Shown: positions 22,074 to 32,732 of the stretch, piece after piece
Layout of the letters: each line of letters opens with the position of its first letter
How positions within the stretch are numbered: position 1 is the stretch's first letter
NCBI GenBank assembly: GCA_026018925.1
Contig: JAKSZU010000012.1
Location: 28,137,814-28,201,813 of the forward strand
Direction: 5' to 3'
Source: Tupaia tana
Lineage: Eukaryota > Chordata > Mammalia > Scandentia > Tupaiidae
Length of the DNA: 64,000 bases
The notes under the pieces: model-generated
What the model saw: only the letters and a program-made list of their open reading frames with translations
What the model was told of the DNA's origin: nothing
Databases searched by the model: none
Translations under genes and position numbers: made by a program

Positions 22074-23021
22074 CTATTTCTTTGTCATGCTAGAATGAAG
22101 AATTTTTAGCACAGCTTTACGTATCTGTTTGGTCTTCACGCTGTAGATGATGGGGTTCATCACAGGGGGAATCAGCAGGTAGGTATTGGCTATCAGAGTA
22201 TGTACATAAGGTGGGGCCTGTTTCCCAAATCTATGAACAAAGGACAGACTGATCAATGGAATATAGAATATAGCCACAGCCCCAATATGGGAGATACATG
22301 TGCCGAAGGCTTTCTTCCTCTCTTCTGAGGATGCGATACTGAGGACAGTCTTAATGATTAAAATATATGAAAGGATGATGAAGACTGAGTCCACCCCAGC
22401 AGTGGAGATCAAGACAGTTAATCCAACTGCACTGTTGATCCTGGTGTCTGTGCATGAGAGCTTCATCACGTCAGGGTGGAAGCAGTAGGAGTGGTGGAGC
22501 ACGTGGCTGCGACAGTAGGACAATCTTTTAAGAAGAGCTACCATTGGTGTCAGCATTAGGGTCCCCCTGGTAATGATTGCTACTCCAGTCTGTGCTATTT
22601 TAAAGTCAAGGACAGAAACATATCTAAGAGGATTAGAAATGGCCACAAAATGATCAAAGGCCAAAGCCAACAGCACTGAAGATTCCATGACAGTGAAAAG
22701 TTGAATGAAGAACATCTGTGACAAGCAAGCATTAAAGCTGATCTCCCTGGCATTGAACCAAAATATCCCCAACATGGTGACCAGAGTGGATATGGACAGG
22801 CCGAGGTCGGTGGTGGACAGCATGGAGAGGAAATAGTACATGGGCTCATGGAGGATGGGCTGAGTGATGATGGCAAAGAGAATCAGGCTGTTTCCTGAGA
22901 AGGCAGTCACATAGAGAAAGCAGAAGGGAATTGAGATCCACGTGTGGAAAGCTTCGAGCCCAGGTACACCCGTGAGCAGGAAAATGATTGAAGAGGATGT
23001 GATGTTCTGGAAACCTGGCAT
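22074..23021 (-). CDS. class I olfactory receptor, OR51 family, DRY-box variant (receptor 3)
   Basis: Open 315-residue OR51-type receptor on the minus strand. Sequon N6-I-T, GN 43-44, HEPMYYFLSML 58-68, Cys99, KAFGTCISH 237-245 and NPIIY 289-293 are all present. Two features are odd. The DRY-box arginine is histidine (AFDHF, H124; codon CAT where the paralogues have CGC or CGG, consistent with CpG decay of CGT). The following loop reads NPLRYVSVLDFKIAQ, one residue shorter than NPLRYATILTDSRIVQ in the 51.7 kb copy. Arginine 3.50 is central to G-protein coupling in class A receptors, so signalling may be impaired although the frame is undamaged. Most of the coding sequence is nearly identical to the inverted copy at 51.7 kb, in a block pattern. 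It could be an early pseudogene or a receptor with altered coupling. Confidence 0.93.
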   Translation of the reverse strand: MPGFQNITSSSIIFLLTGVPGLEAFHTWISIPFCFLYVTAFSGNSLILFAIITQPILHEPMYYFLSMLSTTDLGLSISTLVTMLGIFWFNAREISFNACLSQMFFIQLFTVMESSVLLALAFDHFVAISNPLRYVSVLDFKIAQTGVAIITRGTLMLTPMVALLKRLSYCRSHVLHHSYCFHPDVMKLSCTDTRINSAVGLTVLISTAGVDSVFIILSYILIIKTVLSIASSEERKKAFGTCISHIGAVAIFYIPLISLSFVHRFGKQAPPYVHTLIANTYLLIPPVMNPIIYSVKTKQIRKAVLKILHSSMTKK

Positions 23022-23057
23022 ATTGAACTCAAGCTGTAGAACCTTAAGCTGAGTGTC
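23022..23057 (-). other. probable 5'UTR start of receptor 3 coding exon
   Basis: Read on the minus strand, GATTTCAG ends just before 23057, a plausible splice acceptor 36 bases upstream of the ATG. This leader does not resemble that of the 51.7 kb copy, so sequence similarity between the two genes is confined to the coding part. Confidence 0.4.
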
Positions 23058-23714
23058 CTGAAATCATAAACTGTATTTATTTATTATGCATTAAACCTGA
23101 AGTTAATCATTTCTCCAGGTAAACATTCACAAGAGATAATATCTATATTATATTGTATAAAGAGCTCACAAAGGTTGATTTAAAAAGCAAACTAAGACAG
23201 TATCAAATAAAGAAGCAGAAAATAAAAGATGAACAATTGCATGTAGATAGAGAATGTAGGCCAAAAGAAATGCAGCAGCATGCTATCATATTTAAGGTCA
23301 CATATTTGGTAAGTTATAAGGCTGAGATTTTAGTGCATCATTTCCTGATTTCAAATGCTCGGTAGTCAGTGAATGTTTGTTAACATGTGTTCAAAAGTTT
23401 GTATAATATTTTAGATGAATAGTAAATAGTATGTGCAATGATTCTGATACAGTAAATAAGTTACTAGAGCTTCTTCAGGCTGGCTTTTAAAAAAATCTTA
23501 TTTTGTAGATATTTTCCATCAGAATTAGATTCCATATTTTCAGTCTTAACATTTATCTATCCTGTACTATCTATTGGCAGTTGTGATAACATTCTGGATA
23601 AGCAAAAAAATTTAATTGTACCTAAGTAATTTGTATACCATATAACAAGTCTGAGCAACTAAGACAATTATCAATGGAGCTATTTGAATGTAGAGAGTCT
23701 TCAATAGAATAGTG

Positions 23715-23835
23715 TGAGCTTAGGTAGGTGGTGCAGTTTATAGTACACTGGACTGTAGTGCTGGAAGCCACATGGCCAACTGGTTTGGATCTCCAGGTTA
23801 GCCTGAAAAATATTCTGGGCACTGACAAACTACTA
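23715..23835 (+). repeat. tRNA-like SINE fragment, distinct head
   Basis: GGTGGTGCAGTTTATAGTAC, GGAAGCCACATGGCCAACTG, B-box-like GGTTTGGATCTCC. Neither the main family nor type B. Confidence 0.5.
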
Positions 23836-23990
23836 AGCCGTGTGTACCTTGTTTTCCCATCTCTAAAGTACCAATGATATGCCTACCCCATAGGCTTGCC
23901 ATGAGGATTTAAATAGTTTATATATGTGAAAAGCTCAGCATAGAATCTTGTGATGGTAAACGCTCACCAAAATATTAACTATTTTCACTT
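23836..23990 (+). repeat. MIR-like relic
   Basis: TTGTTTTCCCATCTCTAAAG, CCATGAGGATTTAAATAGTT, GAAAAGCTCAGCATAGAA resembles the MIR 3' half. Confidence 0.5.
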
Positions 23991-24254
23991 ACAGAGAAAA
24001 ATTAAAGTTAAAAATTATGCAAATACTTCTCACCCTTCCTTTTTGTATATCTATCCCCACCCACTTATCTACTCGTCTATGTGATAGCTGAGAGAAAAAT
24101 GTGGGAATATTTTTATTTCTAAATCTGACTTGGGCAATGTTCACCGATTGATAGCTCGTCTTCATTTGGTCTCTTTTTTTTCCACAGGTATATTTTCCAC
24201 ATTTTTCCTTATCTTTTCTGATTCAAAAGATGAACAATTGTTCCATTAAAAAGA

Positions 24255-24645
24255 GCCTCTCAATCAATTTTGTATGTAAGTTTAGTTTAGCATCAAACAT
24301 TACTGAATCTTAGATGTAATTTAGACTACAGAGATACAGAGTCAAATTAAATATTACACCTGCCCTTGAGAATATTAATTTAAAAATAGGATAGTTCAGA
24401 ACAAATGTGTCAACAAACAAAATTTAATTTCATATATGCAATAATTAAATTGTGTTTAAAATACAGAGGTTGTATTTACTAAGAAGTTGGGAGGTAGGGG
24501 TTGAAAGTTTTCTCTAAGTAAAAATAATTGTGCAGAGGTTGGTAGTTGAAAAATCACCCCAAAAGAATTCTAACTAAGCATACCCAAAAACAATGGAGTT
24601 TCTGATTTTTTTTTAAATGTCTCTGTAGTGTGTGATAAAAATTAT
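24255..24645. repeat. local direct duplication, copy A
   Basis: GCCTCTCAATCAATTTTG, TTTAGTTTAGCATCAAACAT, TTAGACTACAGAGATACA, CAACAAACAAAATTTA and the run through AAATGTCTCTGTAGTGTG recur in the same order and orientation at 26086. Confidence 0.9.
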
Positions 24646-24865
24646 TTAAAAGCAGTATTTAAGAAGCAACAGGGATCAAGTCTAGAATTATCATGTCACT
24701 TTAGAGGGGTAGTGAATTTGTAACACCACAATCTATATAAATATATTGATTCCTATCTCAACCTAAACATAACCTAAAACAAAACAAAACAAACAGTCAA
24801 AAAATCTCTTAACCCTGCATCACTATTATATGTAACTGTTTTCCTTCAACAATAACTCATAAAGT

Positions 24866-25084
24866 GGGGCCAGTCTCATAGCCTAGTGCTTATGGAAGCC
24901 CCACATGGCCAACCACAGTTTGAATCCTAGCCCTTGCAGCTTGAAAAACCTGCTCGATGCATGTACATAAGTGTCCTAAACCCTAAAGCCCTGACCACAC
25001 CCAGTTTGGAGGTGCTTTCTCTGTCTCTTTTGACAAGTGCATGTGCTCTCCTACAGTTAAAAAAAAAAAAAAAAAAAAAAAAAA
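24866..25084 (+). repeat. tRNA-derived SINE, diverged
   Basis: GGGGCCAGTCTCATAGCCTA, B-box CAGTTTGAATCCTAGCCC, GACAAGTGCATGTGCTCTCC, 24-base A-tail. Confidence 0.82.
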
Positions 25085-25114
25085 GCTGTACGAATCTGTT
25101 ATAAGGTTTTTCTT

Positions 25115-25157
25115 GGTTTGGTTTGGTTTGGTTTGGTTTGGTTTGGTTTGGTTTGGT
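25115..25157 (+). repeat. (GGTTT)n pentanucleotide repeat
   Basis: Eight near-perfect units of GGTTT. Confidence 0.95.
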
Positions 25158-26085
25158 TCTGCTCTAAGACATACAGTAAATTGTTAATCATGGTTACCTT
25201 GCTGTACTCTATAACACCAGAACTTGTTCTTTTTACCTATCCATAATATTGTTTTCATTAACTAGCATCTATGTCACATATTCAAGAGACCTTATTTATA
25301 GATGTGAAACCCATTATCCACCATTTTCCTTAGGTACCCATGGGGACTTTTTGTAGCTAATAAAATCATTCTTATTCTTAAAAGAAACAAGTGTACAAAA
25401 AACTAATATTTCTCTTGAACACAGCAATTGTACTTACAAAGTATAGAGATTTGTTTCTTTCTGCCCCGTTTTCTAGGAAGGAGTCTGAGGAGCTGAGGAG
25501 GCCTTCTACCCAGGTATAGGAGACATATAAAAGAAACCATGTCTCAAAGTGCCCAAATCCCTCAAGCAGAAAACCCTGATGGAGATTTTTGTGATCCCCA
25601 GAGTCTGAAGCTTCCCAAGGGTAATTTCTGCTTTTATTTTGTCACACCCATTTTTAAAGTTCCCATGAAGAGACTAGTGGTGTTGTTCTTTGATCTTATG
25701 CTCTGATAAAATTTTATTAAAGTTAAGTTTTTGAGTAAAAAACCCTCAAATAAAAAACACCTGCTATATTCATGAGCTCACCTCTCATACCCACACTATT
25801 TCCATACCCAGCTGATAAATTTATCCTCCTCTAATATCATCTTGGTAAATTCTCAAACCCCTTTGCTTCTACTCCTCAGGCCCAGAACAAATGAAAAGGC
25901 TTCCCCTATTCTTTAAAAAAAAATACTGTGATTTTCTACCACATTCCATGTTTTTGCAGCAATAGTACAGAGAATAAAGCAGAGTCTAGTCTCTTCCCTC
26001 CAAAGCTCACAACCCAGGTAGGACACAGACACAAACTTGATGGTAAAAAGGAAGCACTTGCTCCATTCCAGAAAGCCATAGTATT

Positions 26086-26430
26086 TAGCCTCTCAATCAA
26101 TTTTGGATATTAGTTTAGTTTAGCATCAAACATTACTGAGTCTGGTATGTGATTTAGACTACAGAGATACAAATTGAATATTATACCTGCCCTTGAGAAG
26201 AGTTAGTAAAACATAGGATAGTTCAGAAAACAAATATGTCAACAAACAAAATTTAGCAGCGGTTGTATAAATTTAAAAAGTTGGGAGGGAGGAATTGAAA
26301 GAGTTCTCCAAGTAAAAAATAACTGTGCAGAAGTTAGTTGGTGAAAAATCATCCTAAAAGAATTGTAACTAAGCGTACCCAAAGACAATGAAGTTTCTGA
26401 TATTTTTAAATGTCTCTAAAGTGTGAGATA
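26086..26430. repeat. local direct duplication, copy B
   Basis: Same order of blocks as 24255-24645 with several small deletions. Copies are about 1.83 kb apart; the flanks do not match. Confidence 0.9.
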
Positions 26431-26556
26431 AAACTGCACATATTTATGAGGCGAGTTCAGTGAAACATGCAAAAAAGTCATAACCAAATATTTTAGGAGT
26501 AAAAGGAGCACACAGTATAGCAAATAGGAGATGACTGATCACATGTTCAGTTCCCT

Positions 26557-26622
26557 GGAACCCTGGGTAGACATGGGGAGAACCCTGGGTAAATGTGGGA
26601 GGAACCCTGGGTAAACTTGGGA
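26557..26622 (+). repeat. 22-bp minisatellite, three units
   Basis: GGAACCCTGGGTAGACATGG, GAACCCTGGGTAAATGTGGG and GAACCCTGGGTAAACTTGGG in tandem. Confidence 0.9.
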
Positions 26623-27685
26623 ACAGTGGCAAGAGACGAAGCTAAATAAGGAGGCAGGATCCATGTTAAAGATCTTTCAGGCATTTTAAGGCATTTGAAT
26701 ATAAGTAACATGAAATAAATTTCTCATATGGCATTTAATCTTTTTTTCCTTTCCAAGAAAAACACAATTTCACAGCTTTCCGTGAAGCAACAGAGGAAAT
26801 CAAGCACCTTATTTAAGGATCCTTAATATAATGCAGTTCCCTGCTTGGTGTCACCATCAACCTGAATAGTACAAGTCATTTTTCCTTTAAGAAACAATAG
26901 AACAATCACATGGAAATACCACTTTAGGAAACAGTCTCAGACAGAACTTCAATGAGCTCAGTCTTGGCAAAACTCCCCATCACCTACTCTTCCAAATTCT
27001 AATTCAGATTAACCAGATGATTATTTTTAGCATTGCTTCAAAGGATCTTGAACAAGTATTGTGTCCAAAAGTCTCTCAGTAAAAGCAAAACATAGACTTC
27101 TGTATTTGATGATGTTGAATTCAGAACCTAAATCAGCTAGTAGGAAAAGTAAAACATATAGCCCATAAGAATAAAAGGAAATAAAAGTTTACTTAAATAA
27201 TTTTATGTAAATGTATCACTTTACAAAAAGAGAAAATATACACTTTAAAGTTAATTTTACTGATTTATACAAACTATACTACACAAAACCATGTTATTGA
27301 CGCTTCGTGAATTATCTTTTTATAATTGTAGTATCAGTTCAAATTGTTATTTTCACAAAAACATTCTCTACTACATTAGTCTTAAAACACACCCAAAATT
27401 ATGGTGGCCCCATCTTCAAAATTCTTCTTTTTCAAAATTTTCTGAGCATCTGTGAAGTTTAAATCATTTAAGTTTGCATTTTTATTGCTTAGAAATGAAT
27501 GCATATTGTGTCTGCTAAATTTCTAAGAGTCGTATTTTTCATCAGGTAAAAGTATTTCCTGGGTTAGTTATTTTACCTTCGTTTTGACTCTTTTTTTTTT
27601 CCCCTAGGAGACACATTAACATTTAGGATTCCTTTTAGCTACTGTTTTCTACATAGTAAAGCATTCATAAGAAACAACTGATTAG
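26623..27685. other. gene-free AT-rich DNA
   Basis: No feature seen. Confidence 0.5.
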
Positions 27686-27832
27686 GGTGAGCAGGTGGTG
27701 TGGTGGTTAAAGTGCTGGGTTCTCACATGGTCAACCATGGTTTGAGTCCTGAACCTGGTGACTTGTTTTCTCAATTTCCTCTCTGTCTCTCTCTTGTGAG
27801 CAAAATTTTAAAAAGAAAAAAAAAAGAAAAAA
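27686..27832 (+). repeat. tRNA-derived SINE, short form
   Basis: GGGTGAGCAGGTGGTGTGG, B-box GGTTTGAGTCCTGAACC, then directly TTTTCTCAATTTCCTCTC and GAGCAAAATTTTAAAAAG. Confidence 0.9.
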
Positions 27833-27885
27833 CAGATTGAAACATTATTTCAATTGAGATATTCAGTCAGATTATAAATATGTTA

Positions 27886-28156
27886 GGGGGACCAGCAGTT
27901 AGTGTAATGGCTATGTCACTGGACTCCCATGTAGTCGACCACAGTTTGAGTCCCGGACCTGGTGGCTTAAACTCAGGCTGGACACGTGTGCATGCATGCC
28001 CAAGGTCCTGGGAGGAGAATGGAGGAGAAGGGATTGTGGCGTGGCCATCCCCCCTGGGGGCTGATTTCTCGCTTTCTATCTCTCTGTCTCTCTGTCTTTC
28101 TGGCGAGCACACGTGCCCTATAACAAAAACCTCTCAAATAAATAAACAAATAAATA
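27886..28156 (+). repeat. tRNA-derived SINE, long form
   Basis: GGGGGACCAGCAGTTAGTGT ... CAGTTTGAGTCCCGGACC ... GGCGAGCACACGTGCCCTAT ... AAACCTCTCAAATAAATAAA. Confidence 0.94.
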
Positions 28157-28347
28157 CCTTGGGAACTGAGACTATGTCTTCATTGTTCATTGTACTCTAT
28201 CTACTAGTACAATCTCTAGTACTTCCCACCATGCCAGGCAAAATGAAGAACCTCAAAATAATAAGGAGAATATATGTAAAGTTTTGTAAAACTAAATTAA
28301 ATTAAATAAGCATTTACTAAGTAATTGTTATTAATAAAGCCCTTTGT

Positions 28348-28429
28348 GGGGCCGGTAGGTGGCATGGTGGTTAAGGCAGCTGGACTCCCACATGGCTGAC
28401 CATGGTTCAAGTCCTGGACCTGGTGGCTC

Positions 28430-28481
<52 letters not shown>

Positions 28482-28559
28482 ACTCTGTCCTCTGTCCCTC
28501 TCTGGTCAAATTAAAGTAAATAAATACATAAAGTTAAATAAAATAATTAATAAAAAATA
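28348..28559 (+). repeat. tRNA-derived SINE, short form, CT-expanded
   Basis: GGGGCCGGTAGGTGGCATGG, B-box GGTTCAAGTCCTGGACC, (CT)n at about 28435-28478, CTGGTCAAATTAAAGTAAAT. Perfect 15-base duplication AATAAAGCCCTTTGT (28333-28347, 28560-28574). Confidence 0.95.
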
Positions 28560-28974
28560 AATAAAGCCCTTTGTTTGAGTCTTTTCAAGATAAATCAATT
28601 CCCACAAGGTACAAATGATAAAGTACAAAAGTGCAATGCCTATATTCAAAAACTTTAAGCCAGTAGAGGAAAATAAACAAGATTACTTATCATGCAAAGA
28701 TTAATGACACCTGGAATAATGAAAAAAGGAACAAGCGATAACAAAAGGAGGGTGGATATTTTAATTAGAGTAAAATGATCAAAGATCTAGAGGCAAGGTA
28801 TTTGTGGTGTTTTTTAGAAGCATGTATTATCCTAGATTCCAGAAGGGTGTTACTTCAGGGTGTATTATAATTAAAGTGAAAATCTGTGGGCTCCATCTCA
28901 GGAGTTTCTGATTAAACAGTTCTGGGTTGGAGTTTAAATCTGTACTTTTAAAAACATGTAAAGCTATTTACTGC

Positions 28975-29095
28975 TGATGATGTGTATAGTAATGTCTTTT
29001 GATTGCTATGTATGGTAATCGTGTTGAAAAAGAAATGTTATACACTGTAAAGATATGTGTGATTAGATGTAATATGAAATAAATAAATAAGCAAA
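28975..29095 (+). mobile_element. fragment of the recurrent L1-3'-end-like element
   Basis: TGATGATGTGTATAGTAATG ... GAAATGTTATACACTGTAAA ... AATATGAAATAAATAAATAA. Same family as 10540, + orientation with its A-rich end. Confidence 0.45.
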
Positions 29096-29111
29096 TAAAT
29101 AAAAAGAAAGT

Positions 29112-29200
29112 CAGGAGCAAGGGTGGTAGCATGCATGGCTGACGCTGCTATTTGGTAGGCTGAGACCACATAGGAGGCTCAGTTTGAAATATAAACAACA
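29112..29200 (+). repeat. possible 7SL-like SINE fragment
   Basis: AGGGTGGTAGCATGCATGG, GCTATTTGGTAGGCTGAGAC resembles the GGTGGC...GCTACT..GAGGCTGAG core of 7SL-derived SINEs, much diverged. Confidence 0.35.
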
Positions 29201-29408
29201 TACAATCTCAAGTGTTTCTGATACACTAGTGTTAGACCACTCTGAGCACAATGAAGGGTTCAAATGCAAATAGATGCTCTGCTATAAGAGAATCCACTGA
29301 TTTGAGTAAAACCAGATTTTGAAGAACCACAGGAATGAAGAGCCTATGAAAAGATAAAGAGGAAAATGTGTTTTTTGGGAAACATTTCATGGAAATTGAT
29401 TATTTTAT

Positions 29409-29411
<3 letters not shown>

Positions 29412-29440
<29 letters not shown>
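29412..29440. repeat. (TA)n microsatellite
   Basis: About 14 TA units. Confidence 0.95.
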
Positions 29441-29444
<4 letters not shown>

Positions 29445-29469
29445 TAAACCTCATTATTGACCACTTATA

Positions 29470-29664
29470 GAATATGGTAAAGTGGTTAAAGGTGATGGAT
29501 TCCCACGTGGCTGAACATGGTTCAAGTCCCGGACCTGGCGACCTGTTTCTCAGTTTCAATCTCTTTCTCTCTGTCTCTCTCTCTCTTTTTCCCTCTTACT
29601 CTGTCCCTCTCTGGTCAAATAGAAATAAGCAAATGAATAAATAAATAAATAAAGTTAAATAAAA
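29470..29664 (+). repeat. tRNA-derived SINE, short form, head truncated
   Basis: GAATATGGTAAAGTGGTTAA, B-box GGTTCAAGTCCCGGACC, CT tract, CTGGTCAAATAGAAATAAGC, (AAAT)n end. Confidence 0.88.
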
Positions 29665-29671
29665 TAGCTTT

Positions 29672-29931
29672 CTTGGGGGAGAAATTTTTGCTATAGGGCA
29701 TATGTACTCACTAGAAAGACAGAGAGAGACAGAAAGCGAGAGATTACTCCCCCCCCCCCCGCCCCCGGAAGATAGCCATGGTGCAATCCCTTCCCTTCAT
29801 TCTTCTCTTGTGATCTTGGTTATACACGCACACGTGTCCAGTGTGAGTTTAAGCAACCAGGTTCGGGACTTGAACCACAGTTGACTACATGGGACTCCAG
29901 CAACATAGCCATTACGCCAACTGCTGGTCCC
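29672..29931 (-). repeat. tRNA-derived SINE, long form, with C-run
   Basis: GAAATTTTTGCTATAGGGC ... a C-rich run at 29750-29766 ... CCAACTGCTGGTCCC. Adjacent to, and in opposite orientation from, the preceding SINE. Confidence 0.92.
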
Positions 29932-30502
29932 AATGAAATAACTCTTAAAAAAAATGATACAGGAAAATATAAAGAAAATATAAGCAAAACATTACCCACC
30001 TATCAAAAGATAAACACTTTTTACAATTGGATATGTCAATCCATACCTTTTTAAATTTGTATCTATGTGTGTGTATATTTACATGAAATATATACACAAA
30101 TCGTGATAAATTCTCTATACCAATCTTTTTTCTTAATATAATTTATAATTAGATCAATATTTAGTTTATTGCTGTACTTTATTTAATCAATACCCTAAAT
30201 TAATTGTCCAAAAGGTTTCTAAATTTTCACAGCAATATATGATTAGGTCGAACATCACAAATCTATACATTATGGCTCATTTCTCCCCTTTAGACACATA
30301 TTTAGAAAAAACGAATCACTAGTTCTTGCATAACTAAAATAATACATATACCAAAGTAACCTAAAAGCCTTTTTTAAGAATTAGAAAATTACTTTTTTCA
30401 CTCACTTTTCTTTTTGTCCTTATTTGTGTCCCACAGTCTCAAGAACTATTTTATTTGGGGAAATATTTATCACCACCAATAAACCATAAGAATGACTGAA
30501 GC
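29932..30502. other. gene-free AT-rich DNA
   Basis: AT-rich DNA, possibly old L1; no gene signal. Confidence 0.45.
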
Positions 30503-30780
30503 CAGAACAGCCGATGGTGTGGTGGTTAAGGTGGCTGGACCCCACATAACTGACAGTGCTGGAAGCTTGAGAAACACACTGGGCATGTGTGCATGCATGC
30601 CCAAAATCCCAAAGAGAGAGAGAGATGGAAGAGAAGGGATTCTGGTGCAAACATCCTTCATGGGGAGAAATTTTCTCACCTTTCTTTCTCTCTTCCTCCC
30701 TCTCTATCCAGTGAACACCTGCACACTCTGGCAAGTTAAAATAAATAAGTAAATAAATAAATAAATAAATAAATAAATAC
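30503..30780 (+). repeat. tRNA-derived SINE, long form, B-box deleted
   Basis: GATGGTGTGGTGGTTAAGG, ATGTGTGCATGCATGCCCAA, GGGGAGAAATTTTCTCACC, (AAAT)n tail at 30736-30779. The segment around the B-box (GGTTCAAGTCC) is missing between ACTGACAGTG and CTGGAAGC. Confidence 0.85.
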
Positions 30781-30993
30781 AAACAGAAAAAGAATTACAG
30801 ACATGTAGATATTTTCTTTTTACCTATATTGTATGATATATATTTTGGATAGCAACATACACTATAGGCAGTGAGACTGTCTGTACCCTTAGTTATGACT
30901 TCATTTTTCCATGCTTTCAGATGGTTTAACCACAGTCCTATATGCTGTGACAGATAAGTGTTCATAATAAGATCAAAAGTACCAGCAAGATAG

Positions 30994-31230
30994 AGACCAG
31001 CAAGTGGTGCAATGATTACATCGCTGGACTCCCACATGGTGGACCACAGTTCAAATCCCAAACCTGGCAGCTTGAAACTCATGCCAGGCATGTGTGTGTG
31101 CATGCCCAAATTCCCAAGAAGAGAATGGAAGATAAGGGACTGTGGTGTGGCCATCCCTCCTGGGGAGTGATTTCACACTTTCTATCTCTCTGTCTCTCTC
31201 TGTTTCTCAGGCAAATGTACATGCCCTCTG
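30994..31230 (+). repeat. tRNA-derived SINE, long form, no A-tail
   Basis: AGACCAGCAAGTGGTGCAAT, B-box CAGTTCAAATCCCAAACC ... CAGGCAAATGTACATGCCCT, then diverges without a poly-A end. Confidence 0.88.
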
Positions 31231-31440
31231 GGTGGGGCAGGGGGAGAAGTACACAAGATATAGTCCCTGCCTTCAAAGAACCCTTAGTCTAGAACTATAT
31301 AAATAGTAAGTTATTGGATCATCAAAATAGAGAGAGAGCATGAATAAACCAGTTTTTTCAAAGTACAGAGTTAATTCACACAAGTGAATAATCAGACATG
31401 AATCAAGGAAAACTTTGCAAAGGGGTACTCTGAAATTCTC

Positions 31441-32385
31441 CTAAATTGGCTTAGAAAGAAATACTTTGAGCATAGCCTTGCGAATTTGCTTGGTCTTCAC
31501 ACTGTAGATGATGGGATTCATGACAGGAGGGATGAGCAGATAGACATTGGCAATAAGAGTGTGTACAAGGGGAGGAGCATGCTTCCCAAATCTGTGCACC
31601 AGTGACAAGCTGATCATGGGGATGTAGAAGATAGCCACAGCACTTACGTGAGAGACACAGGTGCCAAAGGCTTTCTTGCGCTCCTCCCGGGAGGCAATAC
31701 AGAGCACAGAGCGGATAATCAGAACATAGGAGAGGAGGATCAAAACAGAGTCCAACCCGGCAGTAGAGATGACAATGGCCAGGCCGAATGCACTGTTGAT
31801 CTTGGTATCTGTGCATGAGAGCTTCATCACATCAGGGTGGAAGCAATAGGAATGGTGGAGTATGTGGCTGTGACAGAAGGACAAACGCTTCAGGAGCAGA
31901 AGTAAAGGCACTAGAGCTGTTGTCCCCCTAATAATTATTGCAAAGCCTACTTTGATGATGCGTGAATTGGTTAAGATCGTGGCATATCTCAGAGGGTTAC
32001 AGATGGCAATGAAGCGGTCAAAGGCCATTGCCAAGAGTACTGAGGACTCCATGAATGTGAAGCCATGGATAAAGAACATTTGGCCGATGCAGGCATCAAA
32101 GTTGATTTCTCTAGCATTGAACCAGAAAATACCTAGCATGGTGACCAAAGTAGAAAGGCACAGACCTAGGTCTGTGAAGGAGAGCATGGAGAGAAAATAG
32201 TACATGGGTTCGTGGAGACTTGACTCAGTGATGATGACAAACAGGATCATGCCATTCCCAGAGAGGGCAATGGCATAGAGACAACAGAATGGGATAGAGA
32301 TCCAGGCGTGTGAGGTCTCAAGACCAGGGATGCCAGTAAGTAAGAAGACTTCAGGGTGGAAAATGCTTTGATTGAAAGGTGGCAT
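31441..32385 (-). CDS. class I olfactory receptor, OR51 family, possibly OR51F-like (receptor 4)
   Basis: Intact 314-residue OR51-type receptor on the minus strand. Landmarks: sequon N5-Q-S; GN 43-44; HEPMYYFLSML 58-68; Cys99; DRF 123-125 with IAICNPLRYATIL; FCHSHILHHSYCFHPD second extracellular loop; KAFGTCVSH around 238-246; NPIIYSVKTKQIRKAML at the end of TM7. It is the most distinct of the five OR51 paralogues here (N-terminus MPPFNQSIFHPEV, TM2 FTDLGLCLSTL, TM3 GQMFFIHGFTFM). The phrase SGNGMILFVII recalls human OR51F members, but that is from memory and needs an alignment. The start ATG is 44 bases after a strong splice acceptor. Confidence 0.95.
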   Translation of the reverse strand: MPPFNQSIFHPEVFLLTGIPGLETSHAWISIPFCCLYAIALSGNGMILFVIITESSLHEPMYYFLSMLSFTDLGLCLSTLVTMLGIFWFNAREINFDACIGQMFFIHGFTFMESSVLLAMAFDRFIAICNPLRYATILTNSRIIKVGFAIIIRGTTALVPLLLLLKRLSFCHSHILHHSYCFHPDVMKLSCTDTKINSAFGLAIVISTAGLDSVLILLSYVLIIRSVLCIASREERKKAFGTCVSHVSAVAIFYIPMISLSLVHRFGKHAPPLVHTLIANVYLLIPPVMNPIIYSVKTKQIRKAMLKVFLSKPI

Positions 32386-32429
32386 GATGAGTGAAGGAAG
32401 CAGATTTCCTGGGGGGAAGGGATTCTGCC
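32386..32429 (-). other. probable 5'UTR start of receptor 4 coding exon
   Basis: On the minus strand, TTTCCTGTAATTGCAG precedes 32429. This is a strong 3' splice site with a polypyrimidine stretch, 44 bases before the ATG, so a spliced upstream untranslated exon is likely. Confidence 0.55.
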
Positions 32430-32645
32430 CTGCAATTACAGGAAAGAAAATATTTTCACTCTCTTCTACAAATCATACAATTTACAGTTACTACAAACCA
32501 TGTTGTCACTCATGTAAATGTATAGCCAGGTATTATTTTATTACATTTAGAACTGATCTTGGATAAACTAGAATGAAAGAACACTAAGCTATGTAGAGAA
32601 ATCTGGGTTAAGCCACATTTCCATTATGTCATATTTAGGCTTCTT

Positions 32646-32647
<2 letters not shown>

Positions 32648-32689
<42 letters not shown>

Positions 32690-32732
32690 CTTGTGTGTGT
32701 GTGTGTGTGTGTATATACACACACACAAGATA
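32648..32732. repeat. (GT)n microsatellite with inverted-repeat end
   Basis: Two GT tracts, the second forming TATCTTGTGTG...TATA...CACACAAGATA, an imperfect palindrome (32687-32732). Confidence 0.95.
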
